In this document: piece by piece, positions 1 to 11,553 of the stretch | Position numbering within the stretch: the first letter of the stretch is position 1 | Layout: each line of letters opens with the position of its first letter | Source: Alligator mississippiensis | Lineage: Eukaryota; Chordata; Crocodylia; Alligatoridae | Assembly (NCBI RefSeq): GCF_030867095.1 | Contig: NC_081831.1 | Span: 63,006,716-63,070,715 of the forward strand | DNA: 64,000 bases | Direction: 5' to 3' | Position numbers and translations under genes: made by a program | Notes under the pieces: generated by a model | The model's database searches: none | Seen by the model: the letters and a program-made list of their open reading frames with translations, nothing else | What the model was told of the DNA's origin: nothing

Positions 1-892
1 GTCATTTGCTTCCTTTCTTGTTTTCCCAGGGGGATGTTTTGCTAATGCTCCATTTCCATTCTTTGTTCATTCAACCTGAAATGCATGCTGAACCCGCCCT
101 TCTGTCATGTCCTAAGTCACTGGGAGACTTAGTATAAGGCATCAGGAACCAAATTCAGACTTAGTGTAAAGGGGATGCAGCTTTCACTCTTCTGAAGGGA
201 AGTTGCTCCCAATTTCACTAAGGCTGAAGTTAGCCCTAAGAAACTCTAGGTGAAGAGGAAGAATGGCCAATAGTATTGAATGTGCCTATTCTGGCTGGAA
301 ACCTAAGTGGAACTTGAGACCCATTTTTGCAAGAATGTCTATCAGAAACCAGCTATACAGGTTGCCCATAACTTCTTATAACAAGAGCAATAAAACCCAG
401 CAGGCACTGTATAAAACCTGGGGTGGATTCATTGGGAGCTGCCTCTGCTGTGGTTGCTTTGAAGACAGAAACAGACCTCTCTTGGATGTTAAACTATCCA
501 TGCTCCTTTGCACACATTTGACCTACTCAGATTCCTACAGAGAGCCCCAGTAGAGAAATAAGAAGAACTTGGTATAGATAAGGAACTCTTCAAGTGACAC
601 AATGGGATGCCGCAGAGAGCTCTAGGCATCAGGCCATGAAGTAAAAGAGGTGTCTGTAACAGCAGGCAACTCCAAAACATATGCTTGTGACCTTCAAGCT
701 GTTCCAAGGCAGGAGTATTCAGAGGTGCTTTGATACACATGTGTGTTTCCCAGGTAAATCTTCATCAATTTTGGAGCTCTTAAAACATGCCAGGGTCATA
801 TTCACTATTTGATAGTTGGTGCATTGTGCTATGTATCCCAACAGCAATAGAAGAGCCAGACTTTGAGTCTCCAGACTGTGCAGCTCATTCAG
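1..892. other. intergenic, no supported feature
   Basis: Unique-looking sequence. Open frames of 96 codons or fewer show no recognisable domains. The last eight bases are the left duplication of the hAT element. Confidence 0.6.
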
Positions 893-2393
893 TAGGCTTC
901 TGCGGGTAGGCAGCTCTTCAATCCAGCTTCGGTTCCGGCCACTTCGGATGCCAGGGATCCAATCCAGAGCTCCAGACCGGGTTCCCGCTTTGATCCAGAT
1001 GAAGTGGCTCCGAAGCTTCAGAGCTGCCTTGGAGATCCAGCCATAGGGTATAATGGGAATAAATTAAATATATATAACTTTGTTATTTTTTGTCTTCTTT
1101 GGATGACACTTGCAGGGATGGTAGCCTCTGCTAAGAGCATGAAGCCTGCCAAGTTTCAAGAAGATCAGTGTAGGAGTTTGGGGGGAAATGTACTCCACAT
1201 TCTTGAAAGCAAAACTCATGTCACGTGTATGTGTTACAACACAGGGGGGTGAAAACTGCAGGTGTGGTAGCTCCTGGTGAGACCACAAAGTCTGCCAAGT
1301 TTCAAGGAGATCAGTGCAGGGGTTTAGGGGGAACTGCACCTCAAGCTGTGGACAAGCAAAACTCATGACATGGGTGACCCTGTGTGTGCTAAGGCACAGC
1401 TGAGTGAAAGCTGCAGGGATTGATAGCTCCTGCCCAGGCCACAAAGCCTGCCAGCGGTGGAGGAGATCGGTGTAGGGGGGTTCTGGGGCCCTGCACCCCT
1501 AGCTGCTGGCAGGCAAAACTCGTGACTTGGGTGCTTGTGCAGCTGACCGTCTCTGTCTTGGGGCAGTTGATTGTTGCCTCTCTTTAGCCTGTGGTTTTGT
1601 AGGTGTTAATCATTGCTAATTAACTGGTTACATTAGCTAGCAACTGTGTATTGAGCTGGTCCCCGAGTGAATCATGATTGATTGGTAACTGGTAAAGCAG
1701 TAGCTCAGCAGCCAGGTCTGCAGTAGTGTTTCTCCTCCCCGCCCCAAGACAGAGACAGTTTTGTCTGCCAGCAGCTGGAGGTGCAGGGCCCCAGAACCCA
1801 GACCCCTGCACCGATCTCCTCGACAGCTGGAAGGCTTCATGGTCGCAGCAGGGGCCACCATCCCTGCAGCTGTCACCCTGCTGCGCCTTAACACACGCAG
1901 TGTCACCCATGTCACTAGTTTTGCTTGTCCACAGCTTGAGGTGCAGTTCCCCCCCAAACCCCTGCACCGATCTTCCTGAAACTTGGCAGGCTTTGTGGCC
2001 TCAGCAGGGGCCACCATCCCTGCAGTTTTCACCCCACTGTGGTGTAATACGTAGACATGACATGAGTTTTGCTTTCAGGAATTTGAGGTGCAGTTTCCCC
2101 AGAACCCCTGCACTGATCTTCTTGAAACTTGGCGGGCTTCATGCCCTCTGCACATTTCATCCAAATCAGACAAAAAACAACAACGATATAGACATTTCAT
2201 TGATTCCCCACTATACCCTATGGCCAGATCTCTGAAGTGGCTCCAAAACTTTTCCGAAGTGCTTCGGAAGCTCCGAACCGCTTCAGAAAGCCTAACGAAG
2301 CCAGCGCTTCAATCTGGACATGCTGCTTCAGACACCAAAGTGTCCGAAGCTTCTCCAGATCCAAGGCACGGTCCAAAGCCTCGCACAGCCCTA
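893..2393. mobile_element. non-autonomous hAT element, 1.5-kb long-hairpin type
   Basis: The ends are terminal inverted repeats (TIRs), TAGGCTTCTGCGGG on the left and the complement of TAGGGCTGTGCGAGG on the right, flanked by a perfect 8-bp TSD TCATTCAG (885-892 and 2394-2401), as hAT transposases make. The whole element is one inverted repeat: arms 893-1564 and 1741-2393 pair, with a loop of about 176 nt. Each arm carries about three diverged tandem units of roughly 130-150 bp, marked by TGCCAAGTTTCAAGGAGATC in one arm and its complement in the other. Long ORFs across it are products of these repeats. No transposase is visible. Confidence 0.85.
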
Positions 2394-2401
2394 TCATTCA
2401 G

Positions 2402-5400
2402 TGCTAGAAAACACCACAGTATCTAGCAGGCAGCCTACATAAAACAGCTTACCCCAAACTGAAACAGAACCCAACAAGCAAACTCATTGTTGCTGATATT
2501 CAGAAAGGTCTCTGCATTTCTGGGTTCCTGCTAGAAGCAAAATACTACCATAACCAATAGAAAAAGAACAGTTTGCATTGGGATTCTGGCCAGAACAGAA
2601 GCAGAAAGTACTGGGCATCCAGGATGCCTGCCCGCAAGAGAACTTTAGTCCAGTCCAGTGGACCAGTAATGAGTACAAGGGAAATGTACTAGCTGCTGAA
2701 TGCTTTGACTTTCACAGGCTGCTCAAATAAAGCATCAGAAACTTTACACACCAGGGCTCCTAAACCAGGACACAATGTATTGTCTGTCCAGGTGAGAGGT
2801 AGAGAATTCATGGGAAGTTAAATCATTTTTGTTGAAGGCAATACATGGTTTGGCTTGACCCCCCTGGAGATCTAAATCCTCTAGTTAGCCACAGAACAGT
2901 TTTCTATCTGTATCACTCACCACTAACCTAAAGGACAGGGACACTGCTAAGGAGGAGAGGGAAGAAACAGCTCCCATATCCCATTCAGTCCTTGTTCTCT
3001 CTGCCAGAAAAGATAAAAGAGTCAAATAAGGCCATCGGTGATGTTTGTACTAGAGACATCTTTCCAATAAGAGACCCACCAATTAATTTCCCATCAACCA
3101 CTGCACAGCCAAATTGAAACCATCATTATCCCGGGCTACATGTAAATCAGTTCTCAGAGCCTTTTAAAATGTGGGGGACTGCCTATAGTGACACCCTTGT
3201 GCATGCTGTTTCTGAATGAGGAGCTCACCCAAAGTCCTGTGGGCTCAAAGCAGTTTGGTCAACCTTCCCCCATGTGTTCCATGTTTAGGTTGCTCTCCAG
3301 TCACTCTGGAAAGGTATATCACCCCATTCACAGCCTCAGATGCATTCTTGAGTGGTGATGATGAAGCCAGGTGGCCTTGCTTGTTTCCATTTCTGGCACA
3401 GGAAAAAGAATTTGCAGCCTTGAGAATGGAGTTTGTCTAGCAGAGGGAACAGGCCAAGTCTGCGGTCCCTTGACTTCCCTCTTATACAAGGCTGAAGGAA
3501 GCAACACAGTTTCTAGCAGTGAGATGTTTAGTTAATGCGAGTACAAATCAGCACAAGGCCACATTCCCAGAAACCCAAGGCACAAGGAAATATTTGATGA
3601 TGCCCCATGCATTGGGAAGGTATAGCATTGTCTACTGACCTCTGACCAATATGCCCCCCAAGTGCAAGCATGCAAAAATCAAACAACCTAAATTATACCA
3701 AGCCCTTTGAGGTTTCCAGTACAGCTGCACAGAAGGATATTATACTACATTTTGATTAGTTTATGATACACATTTTCTTGGAAAGCTGAAGCAAGCAGAG
3801 TGGGAATAGTTAATTAGGTAGGATCTCTGAAAAAGCAGAAGCAATAGCTCTCAGAGCTTTTCAATCTATTCAATCTCAGGAAAACCTGATCTGAAAATCA
3901 ATTCTTCCTGGCATACAGAGACTCCCATTGATTTGCTTTTAACAGGGGGTGCTGAAATAGAGAAGAGAAAAAGCACCAAAGTTAATCATTACTCATTACC
4001 CTCTCATACTCTCAATTATAAAAGATAGAAGATGTCACATCTTGTTAAAATGCATGAACCCAGATCAATGTTGCAGGAGGAGGTAAGAAAATACACCTGA
4101 GAAAATGCCTCTATAGGAAGAGGGTAGACATATCTCTTGTGCCAAGCTGGCTGATGAATTTACCCCTGCTCCTGTGAGGCAATCACCATTATTGCATTTT
4201 ATCCGATCTATACTCTGAGATAAGTAGCAGTAATCAACATTGCACCACTGCCACAATCTCTCTCTAAATTGACTGGTGTCTTTTTACTTGACATCTGGTC
4301 ACATGGATTCCATCTATAACCTGCAACAGTAGAAACTTCCAAATCCTGATCATCAGCTCTTTAAAAACTACCGTATTTAAGCTGTCTATTTTAGTCATCT
4401 CATACAATTTGGATAGTAGAACTAGACTGCTCAGTTTCATGTTCTATTACCATCAGTTTCACTCTCAGGGCTACTGTATTTGGATCCCAGCACTGCTGGG
4501 AACAGTTAGCTAAAAGAAAATTCAAATCTTCGGTTTCGAATCCTGGCAGAATCTCTGTGTTATGTTTGGTAAAACAGCCTTTGCTCCCAAACAAAATCTA
4601 TAATCAGGATTTTCTAGAGTGATTTTCGGTGCCCAGATTGAGACACTTTAAATGGGCCCGATTCACAGAGAGCAGATACACAGCACTTTCTGAAAGTCTT
4701 TTCCAGATGCTTCAAGCTGTGTATCTCAAAACTTGAGCTATCCAAAATGGTTGATCCTTGCAGGAAATCTCAGACTTTGTAAAACAGAAAACTAGGGGAG
4801 AATGCTCCTCTAATTTTTTTATTAGCATTTTATAAGGTCATATGCAAGAGAGTGTTGCCTTAAAAAGTGTTTCTGGAAAGAATTTTGTAAGCAATAAGCC
4901 AATTAAACAGAAAAACAATTGATAGTGACTGTTCCAAACCCCACTAAACAGGCTTATCAGTACAGCTCCTTTCTCTAAGGTCAGATAAAGGGTTCTATTA
5001 TGTTTTCCATTTAGTTGGCTGGGCTCTTTTTTCTCGGTGTGTCATAAGCTTTCTAGTGGACTACAGCCCTCCCCATATCACACTTGTTAGAAAGATCTAT
5101 ACATTCCCCTTCTTGTACCCAAAGGAACATGCTTTTCTTCCAAATTATCCTGAACACATTATCCTTTCCTTAAGGGAAACAGATAAAAGAGTTATCCTTT
5201 CCTTGACTTTCAGATAAAAGAGTTCCCACCCCTTGCTCACACAGAAATCACTTCTTACCTCAGTTTCTTTGTCCCCCACCTCCGTGGCCCCCTCAACTCA
5301 GCTAGTATTTGCAACCTTGTTCCCCCTTTGTTCAGCTTCACCATCACCCCATCCCTTTTCTGGCACAGTCCCTTCTGTTGATATGAGCAACGTGAGCAAA

Positions 5401-5458
5401 TTGACAAGGTTCCTCCCCTGCTCATATTTAAGACTCTTGTTTCTTCTGTGTTGCTTGC
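2402..5458. other. intergenic, no supported feature
   Basis: AT-leaning unique sequence with no ORF above 80 codons and no clear repeat. A MIR-like scrap around 4530-4590 (GGTTTCGAATCCTGGCAGAA) is too short to call. Confidence 0.6.
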
Positions 5459-5468
5459 AGTCACAGTG

Positions 5469-5676
5469 AGGGTGGCCAATCATAGAGGGCATTCCAGTTT
5501 TCTGCTACTCTGTCCTCTATTGCTACAAAACCTGATGCCTTTATGTCCTCCATTTTTCTCTTCAAGAGAAGAGAAATAGTAGTATTTTTCTCTTCAAGAG
5601 AAAAATAGAGAACATAAAGGTGTCTGGTTTCGTATCAATAGAGGACAACCTGGCTGTCCTCTATGATGGCCACCCT
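5469..5676. mobile_element. foldback MITE, possibly Mutator-like
   Basis: A 208-bp near-palindrome beginning AGGGTGGCCAATCATAGAGG and ending with the complement of AGGGTGGCCATCATAGAGGA. The arms of about 95 bp run to a centre near 5575, where CTCTTCAAGAGA occurs twice. The flanks AGTCACAGTG (5459-5468) and AGTCACGATG (5677-5686) match at 8 of 10 bases. A duplication of 9-10 bp is the length typical of Mutator-like transposases. Family assignment is by structure only. Confidence 0.7.
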
Positions 5677-6530
5677 AGTCACGATGCAGCTGCATTATAT
5701 ACTTATTATGTGCTGTTATCCTCTCTCTTGACCTGCCCACTTCACCGTAGATGGCAAGATTATTGCACAAAGGACTGTGTTTGGAAAGTGCCTAGATCAC
5801 GGCAATGTTTTTACTAACTATCGCAAGGAAGACTTGCAGAACTTGGCTCAACACTTCCAAAATCATCCAAAGACTTGGACCCAGTGAAATCCCCCAATCC
5901 TCCTCCAGGTTCATTTGTTCTTTGCTTCTGTAAAAAATAAGTGTTTGGGTTTAGTGGGCAAACTACAGTGAGGTAGAGTCTGATCTCTGAGGTCCTTTTC
6001 TAATAGAGAGAAATGAGTTTTGATTCACAGCATCTAATCTTCCCTAGTCCACTTGCATCTGCTTTAACACACATTTTTAAGCAGTTAAGCCAAGGACATG
6101 TTTGCTGTTCCCTGTAATCTCCAAATGATTTCTGGAATCTGGCTATGGGCCCGGATTCTGCATAGAACAGAGGGAAAAGGTTTTTACCTTGTACAGTTGG
6201 GCAGAGGTCCATGGGCTTCCCCCCAGCTTTTACTTCTTATTAAAAGACAACCCTGCCTGAAACTGGGGGCCTCTCTAAAATGCCCAGTCCTGATGGGTTC
6301 TTAAAGTTCTTCCATACAAATTGCTCCCCTGCCTTAGAAACACAAAGGGTTCATAGTGTAGTACTGGAGACATGAATAGGGATCCCTGTCCGAAGCTTCT
6401 TCCTTCTGGCCCTACAGTGCCTCCAGCCTGAGTATAAATGTGCAACACAGGATGCTTAACTGTAGCCCCCTGGCTGGTTAAAGAGAAACTCCATCCAACT
6501 GGAAGAAGGATTCCTTCAGAAGATATAAAG

Positions 6531-6847
6531 CTGGGATTCTCAACCAGGATGCCATGACAGCCTGGGGTGCCTTGAGATCGTTTCAAGGCTGCCAGAGGTT
6601 GCCATGCAATGTTAACTGTTAGGTGTGCAAACATGATTCACTACATAAACCCAGAGATTTCAAATAGGAATCCATATTGTCAAAACTATTCTGACCTGTT
6701 GTGGTCCATGAGTTTTTTGGGACTGAAGAATTGCTATATTATTTTTCTGCAGTGAAAAATTGGTGAAAACTAAAAGCTGTTATTTTCCGAGGGGTGTGTT
6801 AAGTCTAATAAAGGGTTCCTTGAGTCTGAAAACGCTGAGAACCATTA
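6531..6847. mobile_element. old non-autonomous hAT element
   Basis: The ends CTGGGATTCTCAACC and the complement of TAATGGTTCTCAGCG form degenerate TIRs of the common NGGTTCTCAACC hAT type. Flanking octamers ATATAAAG (6523-6530) and ATAGAAAG (6848-6855) match at 7 of 8, consistent with an old 8-bp TSD. The interior is non-coding. Confidence 0.6.
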
Positions 6848-6855
6848 ATAGAAAG

Positions 6856-9486
6856 ACTGAGCAGTCTTGAAGATACGCAGGAAATTTAAGCAAATGGTAA
6901 GAACCATCTATGAAAAAGTTGAAGGAAAAAACAGTTAACATTTGTTCCTATTTGTACTTCAGTAGTATAACAGCTCCTGCTATTAATTATGGAACAGGTC
7001 TATTTGCCCTGAGGACTTAGTTCCTGCATAGAGAGAGCAGTCACTTGTTTCAACACCACCTCCTGCTCAGCTCTCAGAGGGTGAGTATCATTCAAACGTG
7101 ATGTGAGCTGCTGGCCTCCACCCAAAGCCTGGTGGCACTGTAGCCTCTGCTGTGTTCTCTCCCTCACGAGCTGGGTGTAAAGAGCAAGGCCAGAATTTGA
7201 TCTCATGTGGCACTGCCTCACGTAGCTGTGGAGTGAGGCTACAGGTAGGACATATCCTTAAAGGAAAGGAATAAAACCACAAGGAGGTGTTTGCTGTTTC
7301 TCAAAACCCACTACCAACTCCAAAAAAGAAGCTTAATGAAGAGCACTATCTGAAACTTTTAAGACACACTATGCGATCTTGTCTTTCTGCAAGCTGCCAA
7401 AATCTAAACCCCCCACAGGCTAATGTAAAATTAAGGGAACTGGAAAATGGGCCCCAGACTTTACAAAAAAAACCCAAGTCTCCACATCACAAGACAGCAC
7501 CTTTGTGTGAATTAGCTACTTGGTTGGGGGTCTCTACTGAGGGGTCAAGAAATAACTGGGGCAACCCAGTTTGGTGGGACTCAGGAGATGAGGTTTTCTC
7601 TGCCTTCCTGGGTGACCCTGGCAATATCCCCAGGTCAAAAAAAAGGGCACAGAAAAAAAGTGGGCCAGTGTATGGGGAGCCCAAAACCAGAGCCTGGCCA
7701 GCCGGAGCCACACTCCAGCAGCCGGCCAGGCTCCCAGCTGCAGGAGTGACAAGGGGTAAGGACCCCAGGCTGGGGCCAGAAACTGTGTGCTAGCCCCAGC
7801 CTCCCCTACCCCACCCAAGGTAACCCGCCATGCACCAGAGCATGCATGGTGTGGGTGTTCCCTGAGGACAACTAGCAGCAGCACAAGGTGTACCCTTGTT
7901 AGTTGTCCCTAAGGAACCAAACATCTGCACACATCTGGACATGGCCTCTGTGCCTCTCTTTCCCCTTTCACTCTTTGCATGGCTTGTCTTGGGAGAGTTG
8001 CTGTGTTTGTACAAAAGGTAGCACAATGGAGCCTTCATCTCCACTGGGGTCTCTACGGCAGTATAAATAAATAACCAGAACTGGACCACAAAGACTGAGT
8101 TGCCCTTACCTTGCAGCTCAGAGTTATGCACATTGGCAAGAGAAGAGGAAGAGGGAAGTTGGCCATCCATTGTCTATAAATAAAAGGAGGTTTTCATTCT
8201 CCAGTGCTGCCAAGCAGGCACTAAACTCGCACTGAAAATGAGGAAAAGAACTCAACGCCTCTGACTGAGATGACAGTCGCATGAAGTCTGGTACGCAGGG
8301 TACCATTACGCTCACTAGGTCACGAACCAACAGCAGTGGAGCTGCAGCAGCACACAACTCAATGCAGCCCGCAACACCTGCCAAGCTCCATGCTCACATG
8401 GCCTGTGTGACTGGGACTCAAGCTTGCTCATTTGAAGGTAGCTCATGTGCACTGCACCACAGTCCCTGTTGGGACTGTTGTGCGAACATACCCTCACTCC
8501 AGTCCAATGGCGTGAGCTTCCAGCAGAATGTGCTGGACTCATCCCCCCAGTATTTACACTTCCCCCATTCAAACCCAACTCCCTGCTCTCCCCTTTACAG
8601 CACCACAAAGGTAGCAAGAGTCCATATAGCAGGAACTATACCCTAACTACACATCTGGCCCAGACATCCCACACAGACCACACAGTCCTGCAGCTGTTCT
8701 CACCTCAGCTAGCAGATCGCACACAGTTTCCTGCAGACTCTCTCACTAATCATTTCCTCATTTCTCCCTGTGGGTCTTTTCCCTACCCCCTGCATCTCAG
8801 CATGCTGAGCTAGAAGCCCATGACTAGCCCTTCCTGAAAGGCTGTTTTGTCAGCAGTGAGGTGGAGTTTTGCCTTCCACTTACCTGGGGTCCCCTGGGAC
8901 ATCACAAAGCCGGTGCGTGGAGCTGAAGCTTCGCTCTGGCTGCAGTGTGGCAGGTGCCTGGCTGTGCTCAGCTACTTTGCAGGGCTGAGCTTTGCCTATG
9001 TTAAGTCCATTTAGCAAGGGTCGGAATAGCCTGGGGACACGCCAAGTTATCATGTTAGCTAAGTCTTGCTTTGTGTCTTCAGACTCTTCCTTGTTGCAAA
9101 GCTGCCCGGCTTCTGAGGTATAAGTAGAGCTGAGGGAAAGGGAAAAATCTAGGACAGCCTCCTGGGTTGGGGGGGGGGGAGTGGTGGGAGGGAGTGTTGC
9201 TGGGATCTCCCTACAGACCAACCCACTTGTGATAGTTTTGTTCCTCAGTCAGGGGAAGCCGGTGAATCAGCAGCAATGAGTACAGTCTGCACCCACCTGA
9301 GCAAGTCTGGAGCCTAGACGGACACACTTCACTGTTCCTTCCAAGTGTCTCTCTCACTTGAGCAACCCAACACATCACCATATCCCTTGCTGTCCCCAGC
9401 TCCAGTACATATTCTGACCTGCAGGGCGGGATAATCGATGAGGACATTTTTATTCCAGGCTTCTATTTGCTTCTTCAAGAGGAGAC
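6856..9486. other. intergenic, no supported gene
   Basis: Contains a 168-codon open frame at 7287-7793 and overlapping frames on the other strand, but composition is GC-rich without recognisable domains. A G-run near 9170 (GGTTGGGGGGGGGGAG) is low complexity. Confidence 0.5.
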
Positions 9487-9690
9487 CGTGTCCAGATGGT
9501 TAGAGCAGTGAGGTAGGAGCCTTGGGTTGTATACTCAACTCAGGCACTTTGTAAACATAGGTAAACCACATTGTCCCTCTGGGGCTCAGCTTTCTACCTC
9601 ACTGGGAGGGGGAGGAAAAGGGGGCTAGACTCAGTCAATGAATGTTCTGAAATCCAAAGCTGAAAAATGCTATAGAAGCACAAATTGATG
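9487..9690 (+). mobile_element. MIR (CORE-SINE), reptile type
   Basis: The region follows the MIR layout: a tRNA-derived head with GGTTAGAGCAGTGAGGTAGG, then a GGGTTNTATACTCAACTC region, a core with CCACATTGTCCCTCTGGGGC and CAGCTTTCTACCTCACTGG, and a tail AAAAATGCTATAGAAGCAC resembling the amniote MIR end. Divergence is high, as expected of an ancient SINE. Confidence 0.7.
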
Positions 9691-10559
9691 CAAGTCCTTC
9701 CAATTAACATGGAATTTAGTAGTAATGATAACCCTAGAGATTGAAATGCTCAGTTTATCCTGCAAGCAAATACAGTTCTGAGAGCAGCAATACTTACTGA
9801 GCCTGCCCTCTGCCTTACCCCTGACCTAGAAGTGATCTACAGCTCCCAAGGTGATACAAATCCAGAATTGTCATGATTTTTTTTAATAGTTCTTATGGAA
9901 ACTGAATTATTCCTAATATATATATATTCAAATAACTGTCCAGTTTTTAATAACATTTGTTTTAATCAGGTTTATTGACAAAATGATGTATTAATTATCA
10001 AAATTACTGATAACCTTTGAAAATGGAATTCTCTAGGTTCCCATTTGTTTAAAAAAACAGGTAACAAACCATCACTCAACCCCTTGGTGGGAGAAAAGTT
10101 ACAGCATGAAAACCCTACCTTGTCAGAAAATTTCTCAAGGTGCTCACATTTTGAACAGCAAAAAAATTTCAACCATTCAAAAATCTCATTTTCAGCTGAA
10201 AGGCTTTTGGTCCTTGGAGTTTTAGCTTCTAACATAACACTGGAAAATATTTGTGGAAGGTAAATACCTTTCCAGGAAAAGTAGACTTAGTCCAAATATC
10301 CAATTACCTGTCCAAAAAGGTGTTGATGAGAATTTCCAAGTAGATGTAATTAAAACGCACCATTGGCATTTTTTCAGTTACTCTTTTAAGGTTAAATGAA
10401 GGTGATATGAAGTGTTCAGGGAATGATATCCAGGATTAGGAGCAAAAATAGGCTCCCTCCTTTGGTCTCAGGAAAATTCTTATCTCGAAAGGTACCTGCC
10501 CACCCCCTGATGTACTCATAGCATCAGTGAGACTCTCCCGGGATTATTTGATTTCCTCT

Positions 10560-11057
10560 TCATCCTTTATCAGGCTGGACTCCCATTGACAGCAAGGTCT
10601 GCATCACTGTCTTTATAGGAAAAGATGCAAAGAGGTAAGGAGAGAAAAAGGATGCTCCACTTTTGGTCCAGAAGTGACGAACCAAAGAACTTAAACATAA
10701 CAGAAATGCCAGCACCAGCAGCAGAACAAGTTGCATGGACTCCTTAGCTACAGAGCCCTCTGAAGGAGTCACTGGCTCTCTCAATCCCCCAAGCTTCCCC
10801 TCAAATACCAAGTCTCCATTACATGGCATGTAATGCACACAGCAGCCAGAAGAGTTCCCCACAGACCTCGCAGCTCCAGACCCTTGCCAGCCGGGGCACT
10901 GAATGTGCATCTCTTCTCCCCCACACTGACCTAAGTCAGGGGTTAGCTGGGAGAGACCAGCACAAGCAAAAGGGACATCAAGCCCTTCACTGCTAAAACC
11001 TTTCAGTTTTTTATCTGTGGAGGGCAATAAGATGGTGCTTAATCCTGTTTTATACAT
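10560..11057 (-). other. unrecognised open frame with a hydrophobic segment
   Basis: A 165-codon open frame on the minus strand, in intergenic DNA downstream of MSN. It contains a Cys-containing stretch (CGGEEMHIQCPGW, SSGCCVHYMPC) and then a strong hydrophobic segment MQLVLLLVLAFLLCLSSLV followed by RHFWTKSG, resembling a transmembrane or signal-anchor segment. An internal ATG starts exactly at that segment. I recognise no family. Possible splice sites (a CCCAG and GTCAG near 10930-10950) exist but are unremarkable. It may be chance. Confidence 0.15.
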
Positions 11058-11102
11058 GGTGCGATTTAATGCAGATCAGATCAACCACGTGTCACCTGGA
11101 GG

Positions 11103-11545
11103 CAGAGCTGGCCTTAGGCAAACTGGTGCCCTGAGGAACTTGTATTTTGGTGCCCCCCACCCCACACCCCCATACCCATGCCCCCTCTCCCCCCAGCAGC
11201 ATCGCTGCAGGCAGAGGCAGGCGGGCATTGGTACTGGATGCAACCTGGCAAGGAAGCCGAGTGGCATGGTGTGCCAGGCAGGTGGGTGGACAGGCAGGCA
11301 CTGCTGCTGCCACCTGCACTGCCTGGCCTGGCTCCTCCTGAGCAGCAGCTGGGGGTGGAGGGCAGGCTGGATTGGGCACCACTCTGCCTGCCTGGGCCAG
11401 GGATCCTCTGGGGTGGGGTGGGGTGGGGTGGGGTGAGAGCACTGCTGTGAGCATGGGCTGCTCACATGTAGCTGCATGTGTGGTGCCCCCTGACCATGGT
11501 GCCCTGAGAGGTTGCTCACATTGCCCACCCCTAAGGCCAGCTCTG
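11103..11545. mobile_element. non-autonomous hAT element (CAGAGCTGGCCTTAGG type)
   Basis: Left end CAGAGCTGGCCTTAGGC and right end the complement of CAGAGCTGGCCTTAGGGG give 16 matching terminal bases. Flanking octamers CCTGGAGG (11095-11102) and CTTGGAGG (11546-11553) differ at one base. The interior is GC-rich, C- and G-strand skewed, and mirrors itself (GGTGCCCTGAGG near the left, its complement near the right). Several ORFs here are repeat shadows. Confidence 0.8.
11410..11434 (+). repeat. (GGGGT)5 tandem repeat
   Basis: Five exact GGGGT units in the right half of the hAT element at 11103-11545. Five G4 runs one base apart could form a G-quadruplex on the plus strand. Confidence 0.9.
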
Positions 11546-11553
11546 CTTGGAGG

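Noticed and set aside
1620-2426. Overlapping ORFs of 110-170 codons with repeated CTDLPETWQA-like motifs
   Set aside because: The protein repeats reflect the DNA tandem units of the hAT element at 893-2393; the same units give open frames on both strands.
4520-4590. Possible tRNA or MIR (GGTTTCGAATCCTGG)
   Set aside because: A box-B-like word only; no acceptor stem or box A at proper spacing, and the MIR match does not extend far enough.
7287-7793. 168-codon plus-strand ORF
   Set aside because: No family recognised, no splice context, GC-rich composition and long competing frames on the opposite strand.
11178-11450. GC-rich region considered as a CpG island or promoter
   Set aside because: It falls inside the hAT element at 11103-11545 and is mostly CCCC/GGGG runs rather than CpG.
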